Below, piece by piece: positions 15,436-22,791 of a stretch of 35,248 bases of DNA. This DNA is from an uncultured Verrucomicrobia subdivision 3 bacterium (lineage in GTDB: Bacteria > Verrucomicrobiota > Verrucomicrobiia > Limisphaerales > UBA8199): the NCBI GenBank assembly GCA_903912925.1, contig CAIWJG010000732.1, forward strand, positions 1 through 35,248. The letters run 5' to 3'. The position numbers were made by a program, and so were the translations under genes. Each line of letters opens with the position of its first letter. The stretch's first letter is position 1. The notes under the pieces were generated by a model. That model was given only the letters and a program-made list of their open reading frames with translations, did not search any database and was not told where the DNA came from.

Positions 15436-16722
15436 GTGTTGACTGACATCAAATCTCAGACGGCTGAAGAGTTGGAGACCCAGTTTCGGGCCTGGGGCCA
15501 GCCGGCGTATCGGGTTGCGCAACTGCTCGCATGGCTTTACGTGCATCGCGCCACCACTTGGGCGGTCATGACCAATCTGCCCAAGGCGCTGCGTGACCAA
15601 TTGGGGAAACATTACTCGCTCACGGGGCTCGAATTGGTCCAGAAGAAGGGGGCGCGGGACGCGACGCAGAAGTTCTTGTGGCGGCTGAGCGACCATTCGC
15701 TGATTGAGAGTGTGCTCATCCCCGCGAACCCGGCGCTCTACGGCGAGGCCAGCGACCGCCATACACTGTGCGTTTCCACCCAGGTCGGCTGTGCCTACGG
15801 CTGCAAATTCTGCGCCAGCGGCCTCGCTGGCTGGAAACGGAACCTGCGCCCGGAGGAAATAGTCGAGCAGTTGCTGGCGGTCGAACGCTGGAATGTCGAG
15901 CAGGAACAAGGATCGAAAGGCGAGGAGCCCACCAAAGACCTGCCAGCCTCGACCGATGCGGCGCAGGCAGACCAGCCCACGCAACACGCAACACGCAACA
16001 CGCCAGTGCTGCCCACCGCCCCGGAACGCCCATCTGCCTTCGGATTTCGGATTTCGGGCTTCGGATCTCTACCTTCTCCCCTGCCCCGCCTCGTCAGCAA
16101 CCTGGTAGTCATGGGCATGGGCGAACCGCTGGCCAACTACGAGAACCTGCTCAAGGCGCTGCGCATCATGAACGCGCCCTGGGGCGGTGGCATCGGCGCG
16201 CGGAAGATCACGATTTCAACGAGCGGCCTGGCGCCGCAAATTCGCAAACTGGCGGAAGAGCCGCTGCAATTCCGGCTGGCGATTTCCCTGCACGGTGCCA
16301 CCGACGCTACGCGCGACAAGATCATGCCGGTCAACCGCAAGTATCCCCTCCGCGAACTGACGGCTGCCTGCGAGTATTATCAGCACGAGCGGGGACGAAT
16401 GATCACACTCGAGTACGTCCTGATTGCGGGTGTGAACGACGGACTGGACCAGGTTAAGCCGCTCGGGGCACTGGCGCGGCGACTCAAGGCGAAGGTCAAC
16501 TTGATTCCCTACAATCGAGTCCAGGAACTGCCGTGGGTGCGCCCAACCGAAAAAGCGCAGGAGGCCTTTCTCAGCGCCTTAGAGAAGCAGAAAGTCACAG
16601 CGACCCTGCGCCGAGAGAAGGGCGGCGATATTGACGCCGCCTGTGGGCAGCTCCGCCTGAAGACCGAGCGCAAGCAAGCAGGCCTCGCAAGCGCGCGAGC
16701 GGCAGGCGGGAATCCGGAATGA
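15436..16722 (+). CDS. rlmN: 23S rRNA (adenine-C2)-methyltransferase RlmN with a repeat-derived loop
   Basis: 428 residues against about 350-380 usually. A radical-SAM enzyme that methylates C2 of A2503 in 23S rRNA and A37 of some tRNAs. The iron-sulfur motif CAYGCKFC uses Cys119, Cys123 and Cys126; the two catalytic cysteines are Cys112 (LCVSTQ) and Cys403 (DIDAACGQLR). VVMGMGEPLANY, ISTSGLAPQIRKLAE and LAISLHGATDATRDKIMP are typical. Residues about 154-216 are extra, between the LLAVER helix and the VSNLVVMGMGEP strand, and are encoded by two heptamer arrays and linker DNA. All catalytic residues are intact, so activity is expected. The start is GTG at 15436, with TTG as the next codon. No ribosome site is seen. 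Confidence 0.95.
   Translation: MLTDIKSQTAEELETQFRAWGQPAYRVAQLLAWLYVHRATTWAVMTNLPKALRDQLGKHYSLTGLELVQKKGARDATQKFLWRLSDHSLIESVLIPANPALYGEASDRHTLCVSTQVGCAYGCKFCASGLAGWKRNLRPEEIVEQLLAVERWNVEQEQGSKGEEPTKDLPASTDAAQADQPTQHATRNTPVLPTAPERPSAFGFRISGFGSLPSPLPRLVSNLVVMGMGEPLANYENLLKALRIMNAPWGGGIGARKITISTSGLAPQIRKLAEEPLQFRLAISLHGATDATRDKIMPVNRKYPLRELTAACEYYQHERGRMITLEYVLIAGVNDGLDQVKPLGALARRLKAKVNLIPYNRVQELPWVRPTEKAQEAFLSALEKQKVTATLRREKGGDIDAACGQLRLKTERKQAGLASARAAGGNPE
15978..16005. repeat. 7-bp tandem array (CACGCAA) inside rlmN
   Basis: Four 7-bp units, CACGCAA three times and then CACGCCA, within the extra loop of RlmN, translated as part of QPTQHATRNTPV. Confidence 0.9.
16039..16066. repeat. 7-bp tandem array (TTCGGAT) inside rlmN
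   Basis: Four units, TTCGGAT, TTCGGAT, TTCGGGC, TTCGGAT, translated as FGFRISGFGS. The same unit family occurs outside genes at 19024-19076 and, inverted, at 30204-30256. Confidence 0.95.
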
Positions 16723-17056
16723 TTCAGCCTAAGAAAGGCGTTTCAAACCACGAAATACCGAGAGCGACTGGAGCCACCACTTCAAGGACGGCGTCGCCAC
16801 ACATACTATCCCCGCTTACTCGTTTACTGTGCTCCGCTTCCAGTAAGCGCTGTGTAACCGGCGTGTAACGGATAGGCAACAGATATGGAACCGATCTGCA
16901 ACGGGAATTCAACGGACCCCCACCCTATCCCCTGGCCATACACCGGCCTGTCGTTCGCTACCTTCGCGCGCTACGCTCCGATCAGGAGACCCCTACGGCC
17001 CAACAATGGTATGAACTGCATTGTCAGCCGGAGGCGCTGCTGTATAGTCACGTTAC
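16723..17056. other. Intergenic spacer before the ATP-cone kinase gene
   Basis: 334 bases with no credible gene. Its right end holds the candidate promoter at 17021-17048. Elsewhere I see only weak direct similarities, such as two GTGTAAC blocks near 16852-16868. Confidence 0.6.
17021..17048 (+). promoter_or_regulatory. Candidate promoter giving a near-leaderless mRNA
   Basis: TTGTCA (17021-17026), a 16-bp spacer and TATAGT (17043-17048). The ATG of the next gene is only 8 bases after the -10, so transcription would begin at or within 1-2 bases of the start codon. No ribosome site precedes the ATG, which fits a leaderless message. Confidence 0.45.
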
Positions 17057-18517
17057 ATGGCAGTTCAAAACCGCATTGTTAAGGTCCAGAAACGCAATCG
17101 CGCCCTGGTGAAGTTTGACGATCTGCGGGTGCGGCGAGCCATTCTTCGCGCCGCCGAATCCATTGGCGGCTTTCGCCAGGACTTCGCCGTCGGCGTCAAC
17201 GAGGCTATCTTCAACGCCTACACGACGGATGACAGTATCGCCGGGTTTCTGGCCGACGCCGTGGTGGTGTGCCTCAATTCTGATCCGCACCACCTGATCT
17301 CGAACTTCCCGCCCACGATCGAGGACATCCAGGACGAAGTGCTCCACGCGCTGCGCAGCTACGGGTTCCAGAACACCGCGGACGCCTACGAATGCTATCG
17401 CTGGGGCCGGCATTGGCTCCGGGAGGGGGCCATCCCGGTGGACAAGTTTATGGGCAACGGTTTCCCCCAGGCGCAGATGGAAAAGACGCTGGCCTGGAAC
17501 CGGGAGCGGGGCTGCGACACGGTCGCCGGTCTGAATGAGATCGTCCGCAGCGGGAGAATCAAGCCGCTGGTGGATGAATCCATCGACCTTTACGAGCAGT
17601 CGCTCGATGAAGCCGCCGAGAAGGTCCTGCGGCGGCTCAATACGGGTGATCCGCTCAGGATGCTCTGGGTCAGCGGCCCAAGCTCATCGGGCAAGACGAC
17701 CACCACGGTCAAGCTGACCGATCGGCTGCAGAAGCATGGCCTGCGTTTCCTGATGCTGAACCTGGACGACTATTTCTGGTCGCTCGTCGAGCACCCGACC
17801 GACTGGATCAACGACCGCAATTATGAGACGCCCGAGGCGCTGGACATCCAGTTGCTCAACTGCCACCTGGCCAGCCTGCTCGCCGGCGAGACGATCGAGA
17901 AGCCGACTTACAGCTTCAAGGAAGGGCGCCGGACTGCCAGCAAGCGCATTAAGCTGGAAGCCGACCAGATTCTGCTGCTCGATTGCCTGCACGGGTTGTA
18001 TCCGCCTATCACGGAAGGCATCCCGGCCGCCGCGCAGTTCCGCCTCTACATCGAGACGCAGAACGTCCTATACGAGGGCGACGGCAGCACCGGGCGGCCC
18101 ACGCAGTTTACCGATGTGCGCCTGCTGCGACGGATGCTGCGCGATGTGCAGCACCGCAACCACTCCCCGCTGCTAACCATCCTGCACTGGCATTACGTGC
18201 GCTCGGGGGAACTGTTCAGCATTATCCCGTTAAGCGGTTTGGCCGATCACGTCATCAATGGCGGATTTCCCTTCGACCTGCCGGCGCTCAAGCCGTTCTT
18301 CTGTGGTCCGGACGGTTACCTGCCCCACCCAGAGGATTTTCAGTCCTACACGGGTTTCCTGGACGCCCGCATCCGGTATGAGCGGGTCAAGCGGTTGCTG
18401 GATTCGGTCGAGGGGCTACAGAAGGAACAAGTCCGGGGCTACGACCTCATCCCGGGCGACGCGGTGATCCGCGAATTCATCGGCGGCAGCACGATCAAGA
18501 TTCCCCATAACGAGTAA
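17057..18517 (+). CDS. ATP-cone domain fused to uridine kinase/phosphoribulokinase-like kinase
   Basis: 486 residues. The N-terminal 5-100 region (VKVQKRNRALVKFDDLRVRRAILRAAES, then IEDIQDEVLHALRSYGFQNTADAYECYR) is an ATP-cone, the nucleotide-sensing module of ribonucleotide reductases and NrdR. A P-loop kinase follows, with Walker A GPSSSGKT at 207-214, LNLDDYF near 235-240 and a lid-like region with LDCLHGLYPPI, as in uridine kinase and phosphoribulokinase relatives. The expected reaction is ATP-dependent phosphorylation of a sugar or nucleoside, with the cone sensing ATP or dATP; the substrate is not clear from sequence. The gene lies 12 bases upstream of a BON-domain gene and probably shares its mRNA. 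Confidence 0.8.
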   Translation: MAVQNRIVKVQKRNRALVKFDDLRVRRAILRAAESIGGFRQDFAVGVNEAIFNAYTTDDSIAGFLADAVVVCLNSDPHHLISNFPPTIEDIQDEVLHALRSYGFQNTADAYECYRWGRHWLREGAIPVDKFMGNGFPQAQMEKTLAWNRERGCDTVAGLNEIVRSGRIKPLVDESIDLYEQSLDEAAEKVLRRLNTGDPLRMLWVSGPSSSGKTTTTVKLTDRLQKHGLRFLMLNLDDYFWSLVEHPTDWINDRNYETPEALDIQLLNCHLASLLAGETIEKPTYSFKEGRRTASKRIKLEADQILLLDCLHGLYPPITEGIPAAAQFRLYIETQNVLYEGDGSTGRPTQFTDVRLLRRMLRDVQHRNHSPLLTILHWHYVRSGELFSIIPLSGLADHVINGGFPFDLPALKPFFCGPDGYLPHPEDFQSYTGFLDARIRYERVKRLLDSVEGLQKEQVRGYDLIPGDAVIREFIGGSTIKIPHNE

Positions 18518-18529
18518 GCTTCCACGCGT

Positions 18530-19012
18530 ATGAGAACATTACTGGCGTTAGTCCTGGGCGTCGCAGTTGGCGCTGCGGCGGTTTGGTTTTACAGCAACTA
18601 TCGAACTGATCCCCGGGTGCGGTCCGCCGGGGAAAAGGTCGAGACGGCCGCCAAGTCTGCCCGCGATACCGCCACGAATGAATTGCGCGTGCTCCACCTC
18701 CGCCCCGAGGATATCAAAGATGAGCTGGCGCGCAGCGGCCAGGTGGTCCGCCGCGCAGCGACGGAGGCCGGTCAGGCCATTGCCGACGCCACGGCTGACG
18801 CCCGCACCACCGCTACGATCAAGGCTAAGCTCGTCGCCTTCCGTGACCTGTCCGCGCTAAACATCTCGGTCAATACGACCGCCGGGGTGGTCACCTTATC
18901 AGGCGCCGTTGCCTCCTCCGCGGACATCAGCAAGGCAATCATGCTGGCCATGGAAACCGACGGCGTGCGGGAAGTCGTGTCCACGCTCCAAATAAAGCCG
19001 AAAGCCAAATAG
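18530..19012 (+). CDS. Membrane-anchored BON-domain protein
   Basis: 160 residues. The N-terminal hydrophobic stretch LLALVLGVAVGAAAVWFY is a signal anchor. A helical, Ala-rich region follows (EKVETAAKSARDTATNEL, then QVVRRAATEAGQAIADATADA), and a BON domain occupies about residues 92-157: TTATIKAKLVAFRDLSALNISVNTTAGVVTLSGAV, ending VREVVSTLQIKP. BON domains bind membranes or ligands in the periplasm, as in OsmY. The gene is 12 bases after the kinase and probably in the same operon, although no functional link is obvious. It converges with infC. Confidence 0.85.
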   Translation: MRTLLALVLGVAVGAAAVWFYSNYRTDPRVRSAGEKVETAAKSARDTATNELRVLHLRPEDIKDELARSGQVVRRAATEAGQAIADATADARTTATIKAKLVAFRDLSALNISVNTTAGVVTLSGAVASSADISKAIMLAMETDGVREVVSTLQIKPKAK

Positions 19013-19023
19013 GCGCTTCGGCC

Positions 19024-19076
19024 TTCGAGTTTCGGATTGCGGATTTCCTTCGGACCTCGGGCTTCGGATCTCGCAT
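19024..19076. repeat. 7-bp tandem array (TTCGGAT family), intergenic
   Basis: Seven 7-bp units of TTCGGAT type, in two phase blocks (19024-19044 and 19049-19076) separated by TTCC, between the convergent BON and infC genes. It has the same unit as the array within rlmN. Confidence 0.9.
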
Positions 19077-19111
19077 CTACCCGCCCCGGTCCACTGGAAG
19101 CGCCGAGGACC

Positions 19112-19750
19112 CTAATCCGATTGCGACGGCTCCTCTGGCTCCTCTGGCTGCTCCGACTCCGGCTCTTCCGGCGCCTCGCCCTGCCGGGGGTTCTTGGCGC
19201 GCTTATTGCGCGGCAGCGGATTGAGAATGACGTTCAGGTCGCGGTCGCCCAGCATCTTTGGTGGCGAATCGGCATGGCCCCAAAGCCCGGCCTCTTTGAC
19301 GAAGCGATTGACCACCTGAAACCCGAACTCCGTGTGCGCCTTCTGCCGCCCGCGGAAGCGCAGCTTGATCCGCACCTTCATGTCCTCGCACAGGAAATCG
19401 ATGGCACGACCCAGCTTGATCGAGAAATCGTGGGGATCGATCAACGGCGAGAGCTGCAGCTCCTTCATCTTGCTGGCAGATTGTTTGGATTGCGAGTCCT
19501 TGTTCTTCTTGGCCTCCTCGTACATGAACTTGCCGTAATCCACGATCCGGCACACGACGGGCGTTGCGTTGGGCGCGATCTCCACCAGGTCCAGACCCTT
19601 GGTCATCGCCAGGCGCAGCGCATCGTTGAGGGACATGACGCCGAGCTGCTGCTTCGTCTCGTCCAGCACCCGCACTTCGCGGGCACGGATCTTCCCGTTT
19701 CGGCGATGCAGCGGTTCACGGGAATAACGAGAAGGAAAGGGGCGGCTCAA
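19112..19750 (-). CDS. infC: Translation initiation factor IF-3
   Basis: 212 residues. IF-3 binds the 30S subunit and proofreads start-codon selection. N-terminal domain: REPLHRRNGKIRAREVRVLDETKQQLGVMSLNDALRLA, with VDYGKFMYEEAKK at the linker. C-terminal domain: KELQLSPLIDPHDFSIKLGRAIDFLCEDMKVRIKLRFRGRQ. The last 40 residues are an acidic, low-complexity tail (EAPEEPESEQPEEPEEP). The start is TTG, not ATG; rare start codons on infC are the classical basis of its self-regulation. GGGGAGGG lies just upstream. A 10-codon frame (19747-19779) overlaps the TTG. rpmI and rplT do not follow; the next gene downstream is a convergent BON gene. It lies 140 bases after proS on the same strand. Confidence 0.95.
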   Translation of the reverse strand: MSRPFPSRYSREPLHRRNGKIRAREVRVLDETKQQLGVMSLNDALRLAMTKGLDLVEIAPNATPVVCRIVDYGKFMYEEAKKNKDSQSKQSASKMKELQLSPLIDPHDFSIKLGRAIDFLCEDMKVRIKLRFRGRQKAHTEFGFQVVNRFVKEAGLWGHADSPPKMLGDRDLNVILNPLPRNKRAKNPRQGEAPEEPESEQPEEPEEPSQSD

Positions 19751-19779
19751 GAAGCCCTCCCCGGCTGGAATTTGTTCAT
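19747..19779 (-). promoter_or_regulatory. Possible 10-codon leader frame overlapping the infC start
   Basis: ATG at 19779, 10 sense codons (MNKFQPGRAS) and a TGA whose first two bases are the last two of the infC TTG start. Within it lies the GGGGAGG that serves infC. A TATAGC box (19788-19783) lies 3 bases before the ATG, so it may be leaderless. This would couple infC translation to a short leader. No family evidence for the peptide. Confidence 0.3.
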
Positions 19780-19890
19780 GCGGCTATAATCTGCCAAACT
19801 TGCTGTAACTATTAGATTGTTAACAACTACCCCATCACTTTCGCATACCTGCGGCGGCTGACAAGCTTAATTTCGGGGTTAACAAAGTCC

Positions 19891-21600
19891 TCACCCCTGC
19901 TGGATCAACTCCATCACCTTGGCGACGGTTTCCTCGGCCTTTACCAGTATGAGCGCCCCGGCGCGAGGCTTGATTTCCACCTCGCCTTTGGCCAGCGACT
20001 TCTCTCCAATGCCCACCCGGATCGGGAAGCCGACCAGCTCCGAATCCTTGAACTTCACCCCCGGCCGGTCGCTGCGGTCGTCGATGATCACGTCCACGCC
20101 GCGAGCGGTGAGTTCAGCATAAATCTGTTCGGCCCGCTGCATGACCGCGCTCTCGGGTGCGGCGTTCAGCGGGGTGATGCAAACCGTGTAAGGCGCAACG
20201 CTGATGGGCCAGATGATGCCGTTATCGTCGTGGCTCTGCTCGATGACGGCTTGCAGCGTCCGCGTAACCCCAATGCCGTAGCAACCCATGATCGCCGGCT
20301 GCTGTTTGCCGGCCTCATCCAGGAATAGCGCGTTGAGGGCCTGGCTGTACTTCGTGCCCAACTTGAACACATGCCCGACCTCGATGGCGCGCTGGATCTT
20401 GAGCGGCTGGCCACATTTAGGACAGGGCTCGCCCGCCTGCACCAGGCGCAGGTCCGCCCAATGCGCCGCTTGAATGTCGCGGCCAATGGCCACATTACGC
20501 AGGTGGAAGCCGTCCGCGTTGGCGCCGGTGGTCATGTCCGCGGCGTCTCGCAGGACTTCATCCGCGTAAACCGGCAGATGGGTGATTCCCACCGCACCAA
20601 GACTGCCCGGGTGCGCACCCAGAGCGGCAAAAATCTCCTCCGCCGCCGCGGGCCGGAAGTTCCCGGTGCCGAGGGCGCCGGTCAGCTTCGCCTCATTCAA
20701 CTGATGGTCCCCGCGCAGCAGTATCAGCACTGGCTTGCCCTCGGCTAGATAAACCAGCGTCTTGATCTGCCGCTCAGCCGCGACGTCGTATGGCGCCTTG
20801 CTCAGCGCCTCAATGGTCACCACCCCCGGCGTCGCGAACTTCTCGACCTCTGACCTCTGACCTCCGACCTCTGACCTCTGGACCGCGCTCGTCGCCTTCT
20901 CCACATTCGCCGCATACCCGCAGGCGTCGCAGAAGGCTACTTCATTCTCCCCCGTCGCGGCGGGCACCATGAACTCGTGCGAGAACTTGCCCCCCATGAC
21001 GCCGGTGTCGGCCTCGACCGCAATCGTCTTGAGGCCGCAACGCTGGAAGATCCGCGCATAGGCGTCATACATCTTGCGATAGCTGACCTGCGCGGCCTCG
21101 TCCGTAGCGTCGAAGCTGTAAGCGTCCTTCATGATGAACTCCTTGGCCCGCATCAGCCCGAAGCGCGGGCGGATTTCATCCCGGAACTTGGTTTGAATCT
21201 GGTAGAAGTTCTTCGGCATCTGCCGATAGGAGTTGATCTCCCCGGCAACGAGCGTGGTGATAACTTCCTCATGCGTCGGACCGAGAACCCATTCCTTCTT
21301 GGCCCGGTCGCGCACCTTGAACAGCACATCTTTGGCCGACTCGTAGCGGCCGCTCTGCTGCCAGATATCGGGCGGTTGGAGCGCCGGCATCAGCAGTTCG
21401 AGCGCCCCGGCCCGGTTCATCTCCTCGCGAACGATCTGCTCGACCTTGCGCAGCGCGCGCAGCCCGAGCGGCAAGAAAGTGTAGAGCCCGCCCGTGAGCT
21501 TGCGAACAAGCCCGGCGCGCAAAAGCAGTTTGTGCGAGGCGATCTCCGCTTCCGCGGGCGTCTCTTTCAGCGTGGGAATCAGTGTTTGTGACCAGCGCAT
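19891..21600 (-). CDS. proS: Prolyl-tRNA synthetase with editing domain and repeat insertion
   Basis: 569 residues, class II synthetase of the bacterial type with a YbaK/INS editing insertion. It attaches proline to tRNA(Pro) and hydrolyses mischarged Ala-tRNA(Pro). Motif 1 is near residues 37-70, motif 2 is KFRDEIRPRFGLMRAKEFIMKDAYSFD (138-164) and motif 3 is MGCYGIGVTRTLQAVIEQ (438-455). The editing domain, about 260-385, contains ILLRGDHQLNEAKL and HLPVYADEVLRDAADMTTGAN. Residues about 237-254 (TSAVQRSEVGGQRSEVEK), between CGYAANVEKA and the editing domain, are not family sequence and are encoded by a 7-bp array. CDACG (224-228) and CPKCG (393-397) are Cys pairs. All active-site motifs are intact. 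Confidence 0.95.
   Translation of the reverse strand: MRWSQTLIPTLKETPAEAEIASHKLLLRAGLVRKLTGGLYTFLPLGLRALRKVEQIVREEMNRAGALELLMPALQPPDIWQQSGRYESAKDVLFKVRDRAKKEWVLGPTHEEVITTLVAGEINSYRQMPKNFYQIQTKFRDEIRPRFGLMRAKEFIMKDAYSFDATDEAAQVSYRKMYDAYARIFQRCGLKTIAVEADTGVMGGKFSHEFMVPAATGENEVAFCDACGYAANVEKATSAVQRSEVGGQRSEVEKFATPGVVTIEALSKAPYDVAAERQIKTLVYLAEGKPVLILLRGDHQLNEAKLTGALGTGNFRPAAAEEIFAALGAHPGSLGAVGITHLPVYADEVLRDAADMTTGANADGFHLRNVAIGRDIQAAHWADLRLVQAGEPCPKCGQPLKIQRAIEVGHVFKLGTKYSQALNALFLDEAGKQQPAIMGCYGIGVTRTLQAVIEQSHDDNGIIWPISVAPYTVCITPLNAAPESAVMQRAEQIYAELTARGVDVIIDDRSDRPGVKFKDSELVGFPIRVGIGEKSLAKGEVEIKPRAGALILVKAEETVAKVMELIQQG
20845..20879. repeat. 7-bp tandem array (GACCTCT) inside proS
   Basis: Five units of GACCTCT (the third is GACCTCC). 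On the coding strand they read as RSEV-like repeats within proS. Confidence 0.95.
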
Positions 21601-21660
21601 AAGGTGGCGGAGTGTGGCGTGGGCCGCCCGGGTTGGCGAGCCCGAAATGCGATCCCCATT

Positions 21661-21681
21661 TCTGCTTTCTGCTTTCTGCTT
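21661..21681. repeat. 7-bp tandem array (TCTGCTT)
   Basis: Three perfect units of TCTGCTT just upstream of proS. Confidence 0.9.
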
Positions 21682-21720
21682 TTCGGTATTTGTCCCTGCG
21701 TCCCGTAGTCAATCCACCCC

Positions 21721-21755
21721 TTCCGCATTCTGCATTGTTCCTTCTGCATTCACCC
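21721..21755. repeat. Degenerate 7-bp array (TTCTGCA)
   Basis: Five 7-bp windows in phase: TTCCGCA, TTCTGCA, TTGTTCC, TTCTGCA, TTCACCC. The related unit TCTGCTT lies 40 bases to the left. Confidence 0.7.
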
Positions 21756-21786
21756 TGCCTGGCTTTGCAGGCGCTTTGTGGGAGCC

Positions 21787-21832
21787 TTAGGGACGCATTA
21801 GGGACGCATTGGCGTGGCTTTGGTGTGGCTTG
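21787..21832. repeat. Adjacent 11-bp duplications
   Basis: TTAGGGACGCA is repeated twice (21787-21808). After two bases comes a different pair, GGCGTGGCTTT and GGTGTGGCTTG (21811-21832). Both have an 11-bp period although the units are unrelated. Confidence 0.75.
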
Positions 21833-22204
21833 AGGTGCAGCTTTGAGCGGCTTGTATAAGCATTCGTACTAATGAGAAGGGCAACTGCGCCCTCTTGCGA
21901 CCCTGGCAGTACCATGGTACCACCCTGGACCTGACATGGTACCATAGAACCATTCGCCACGCTCCCCCAAAAGCCGCCGACTGCTCCAAACTCCCCGTAT
22001 CGTCCTCCCGCAACATCAACACCTCTAATGGCAGACAGCCGCTGATTTCGACAACCCAACGACGCCGTGTCGCAGGTTCCCCGAACAGCCCATGATTTTG
22101 GAGATTCAGGATCGGTTAACTTCACAACCAGAAAGGGCCAATTATTGAAGAAACTTTGTTCTGACCCCCACAGTCACCATTCGTCCGCTGAGCACCCAGG
22201 TGGT

Positions 22205-22748
22205 TCAACCGCCCACCAACATCTTCTGCCGCCAGTTCTGCACGCCCACCGCATCGAACCGCTCGCCCGCAAAGATGATCTGCCTCACCGTCTTCCCGCC
22301 GGCGCTTTCGCGTTTCAGGCAGGCGCTCACGTCCATCCAGCGGATTTCGCCGTCCGACGTGCGGATGACCAGCATGACAGCGTAAGCCTGCTGCTGCCAG
22401 TAATCGGCCCAGCGTGGGTTCTTGATCTGAAACACCTCCGCGCCATCGCTCCGGCGTTTCTTGAGGTAGGAGTCGCCGGACTTGAGCTGCACATACAGGC
22501 GCTTCCCGGAAGCGCGGCCCCAGTCGTCCTTGAATTCGATCTCGCCATCAATCCCGTGGTCGCTGTTCCTGTAGCCGCGGTAGATCTGCCCGGCTTCGGC
22601 CAGAATGAATCCCGTGTGATGCACCGCCAGCAATTCGCGGCTCTGCGAGCGGCTCGGCGAACTTCAGGCGCGTGATCTCCTGGATGGGCTTGGCCCGACT
22701 GCGGAGGAGAAGAGGCTGCTGGACCAGGCGCTGGCGGAGTTGATGCAA
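22205..22748 (-). pseudogene. DUF4365-domain gene relic
   Basis: The frame 22633-22205 (142 codons from a TTG) has the DUF4365-type core: AGQIYRGYRNSDHGIDGEIEF, GKRLYVQLKSGDSY, AEVFQIKNPRWADYWQQQAYAVMLVIRTSDGEIRWMDVSACLKRES. DUF4365 is a nuclease-like domain often at the end of larger defence or STAND/Roco-type proteins. It lacks a normal start and an N-terminal part. Just upstream, in another phase, QEITRLKFAEPLAEP (near 22650-22690) may be the preceding part, separated by a frameshift near 22645. However, the plus strand there is also open (ERLGELQARDLLDGLG to a stop near 22771), so this extension is uncertain. It is probably the remains of a longer defence gene. Confidence 0.55.
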
Positions 22749-22791
22749 GGAGCAGCAGGTTCAGTGGATTGATTGAAGTTGATCTTGATCG

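Larger units (their letters stand above)
21601..22204. other. Gene-free stretch upstream of proS, rich in short repeats
   Basis: 604 bases with no convincing gene. Arrays at 21661-21681, 21721-21755 and 21787-21832 are listed separately. Around 21907-21951 the motif GGTACC with flanking CAT/ATG recurs twice, including the 10-bp palindrome ATGGTACCAT. The proS promoter should lie at the left end but I cannot define it. Confidence 0.6.

Noticed and set aside
21907..21951. GGTACC palindrome cluster as a phage or plasmid origin
   Set aside because: Only two short palindromes with no initiator gene or iteron structure.
22067..22675. Plus-strand 202-codon frame opposite the DUF4365 relic
   Set aside because: Most of it is the antisense shadow of the DUF4365 core and lacks a family-like sequence.
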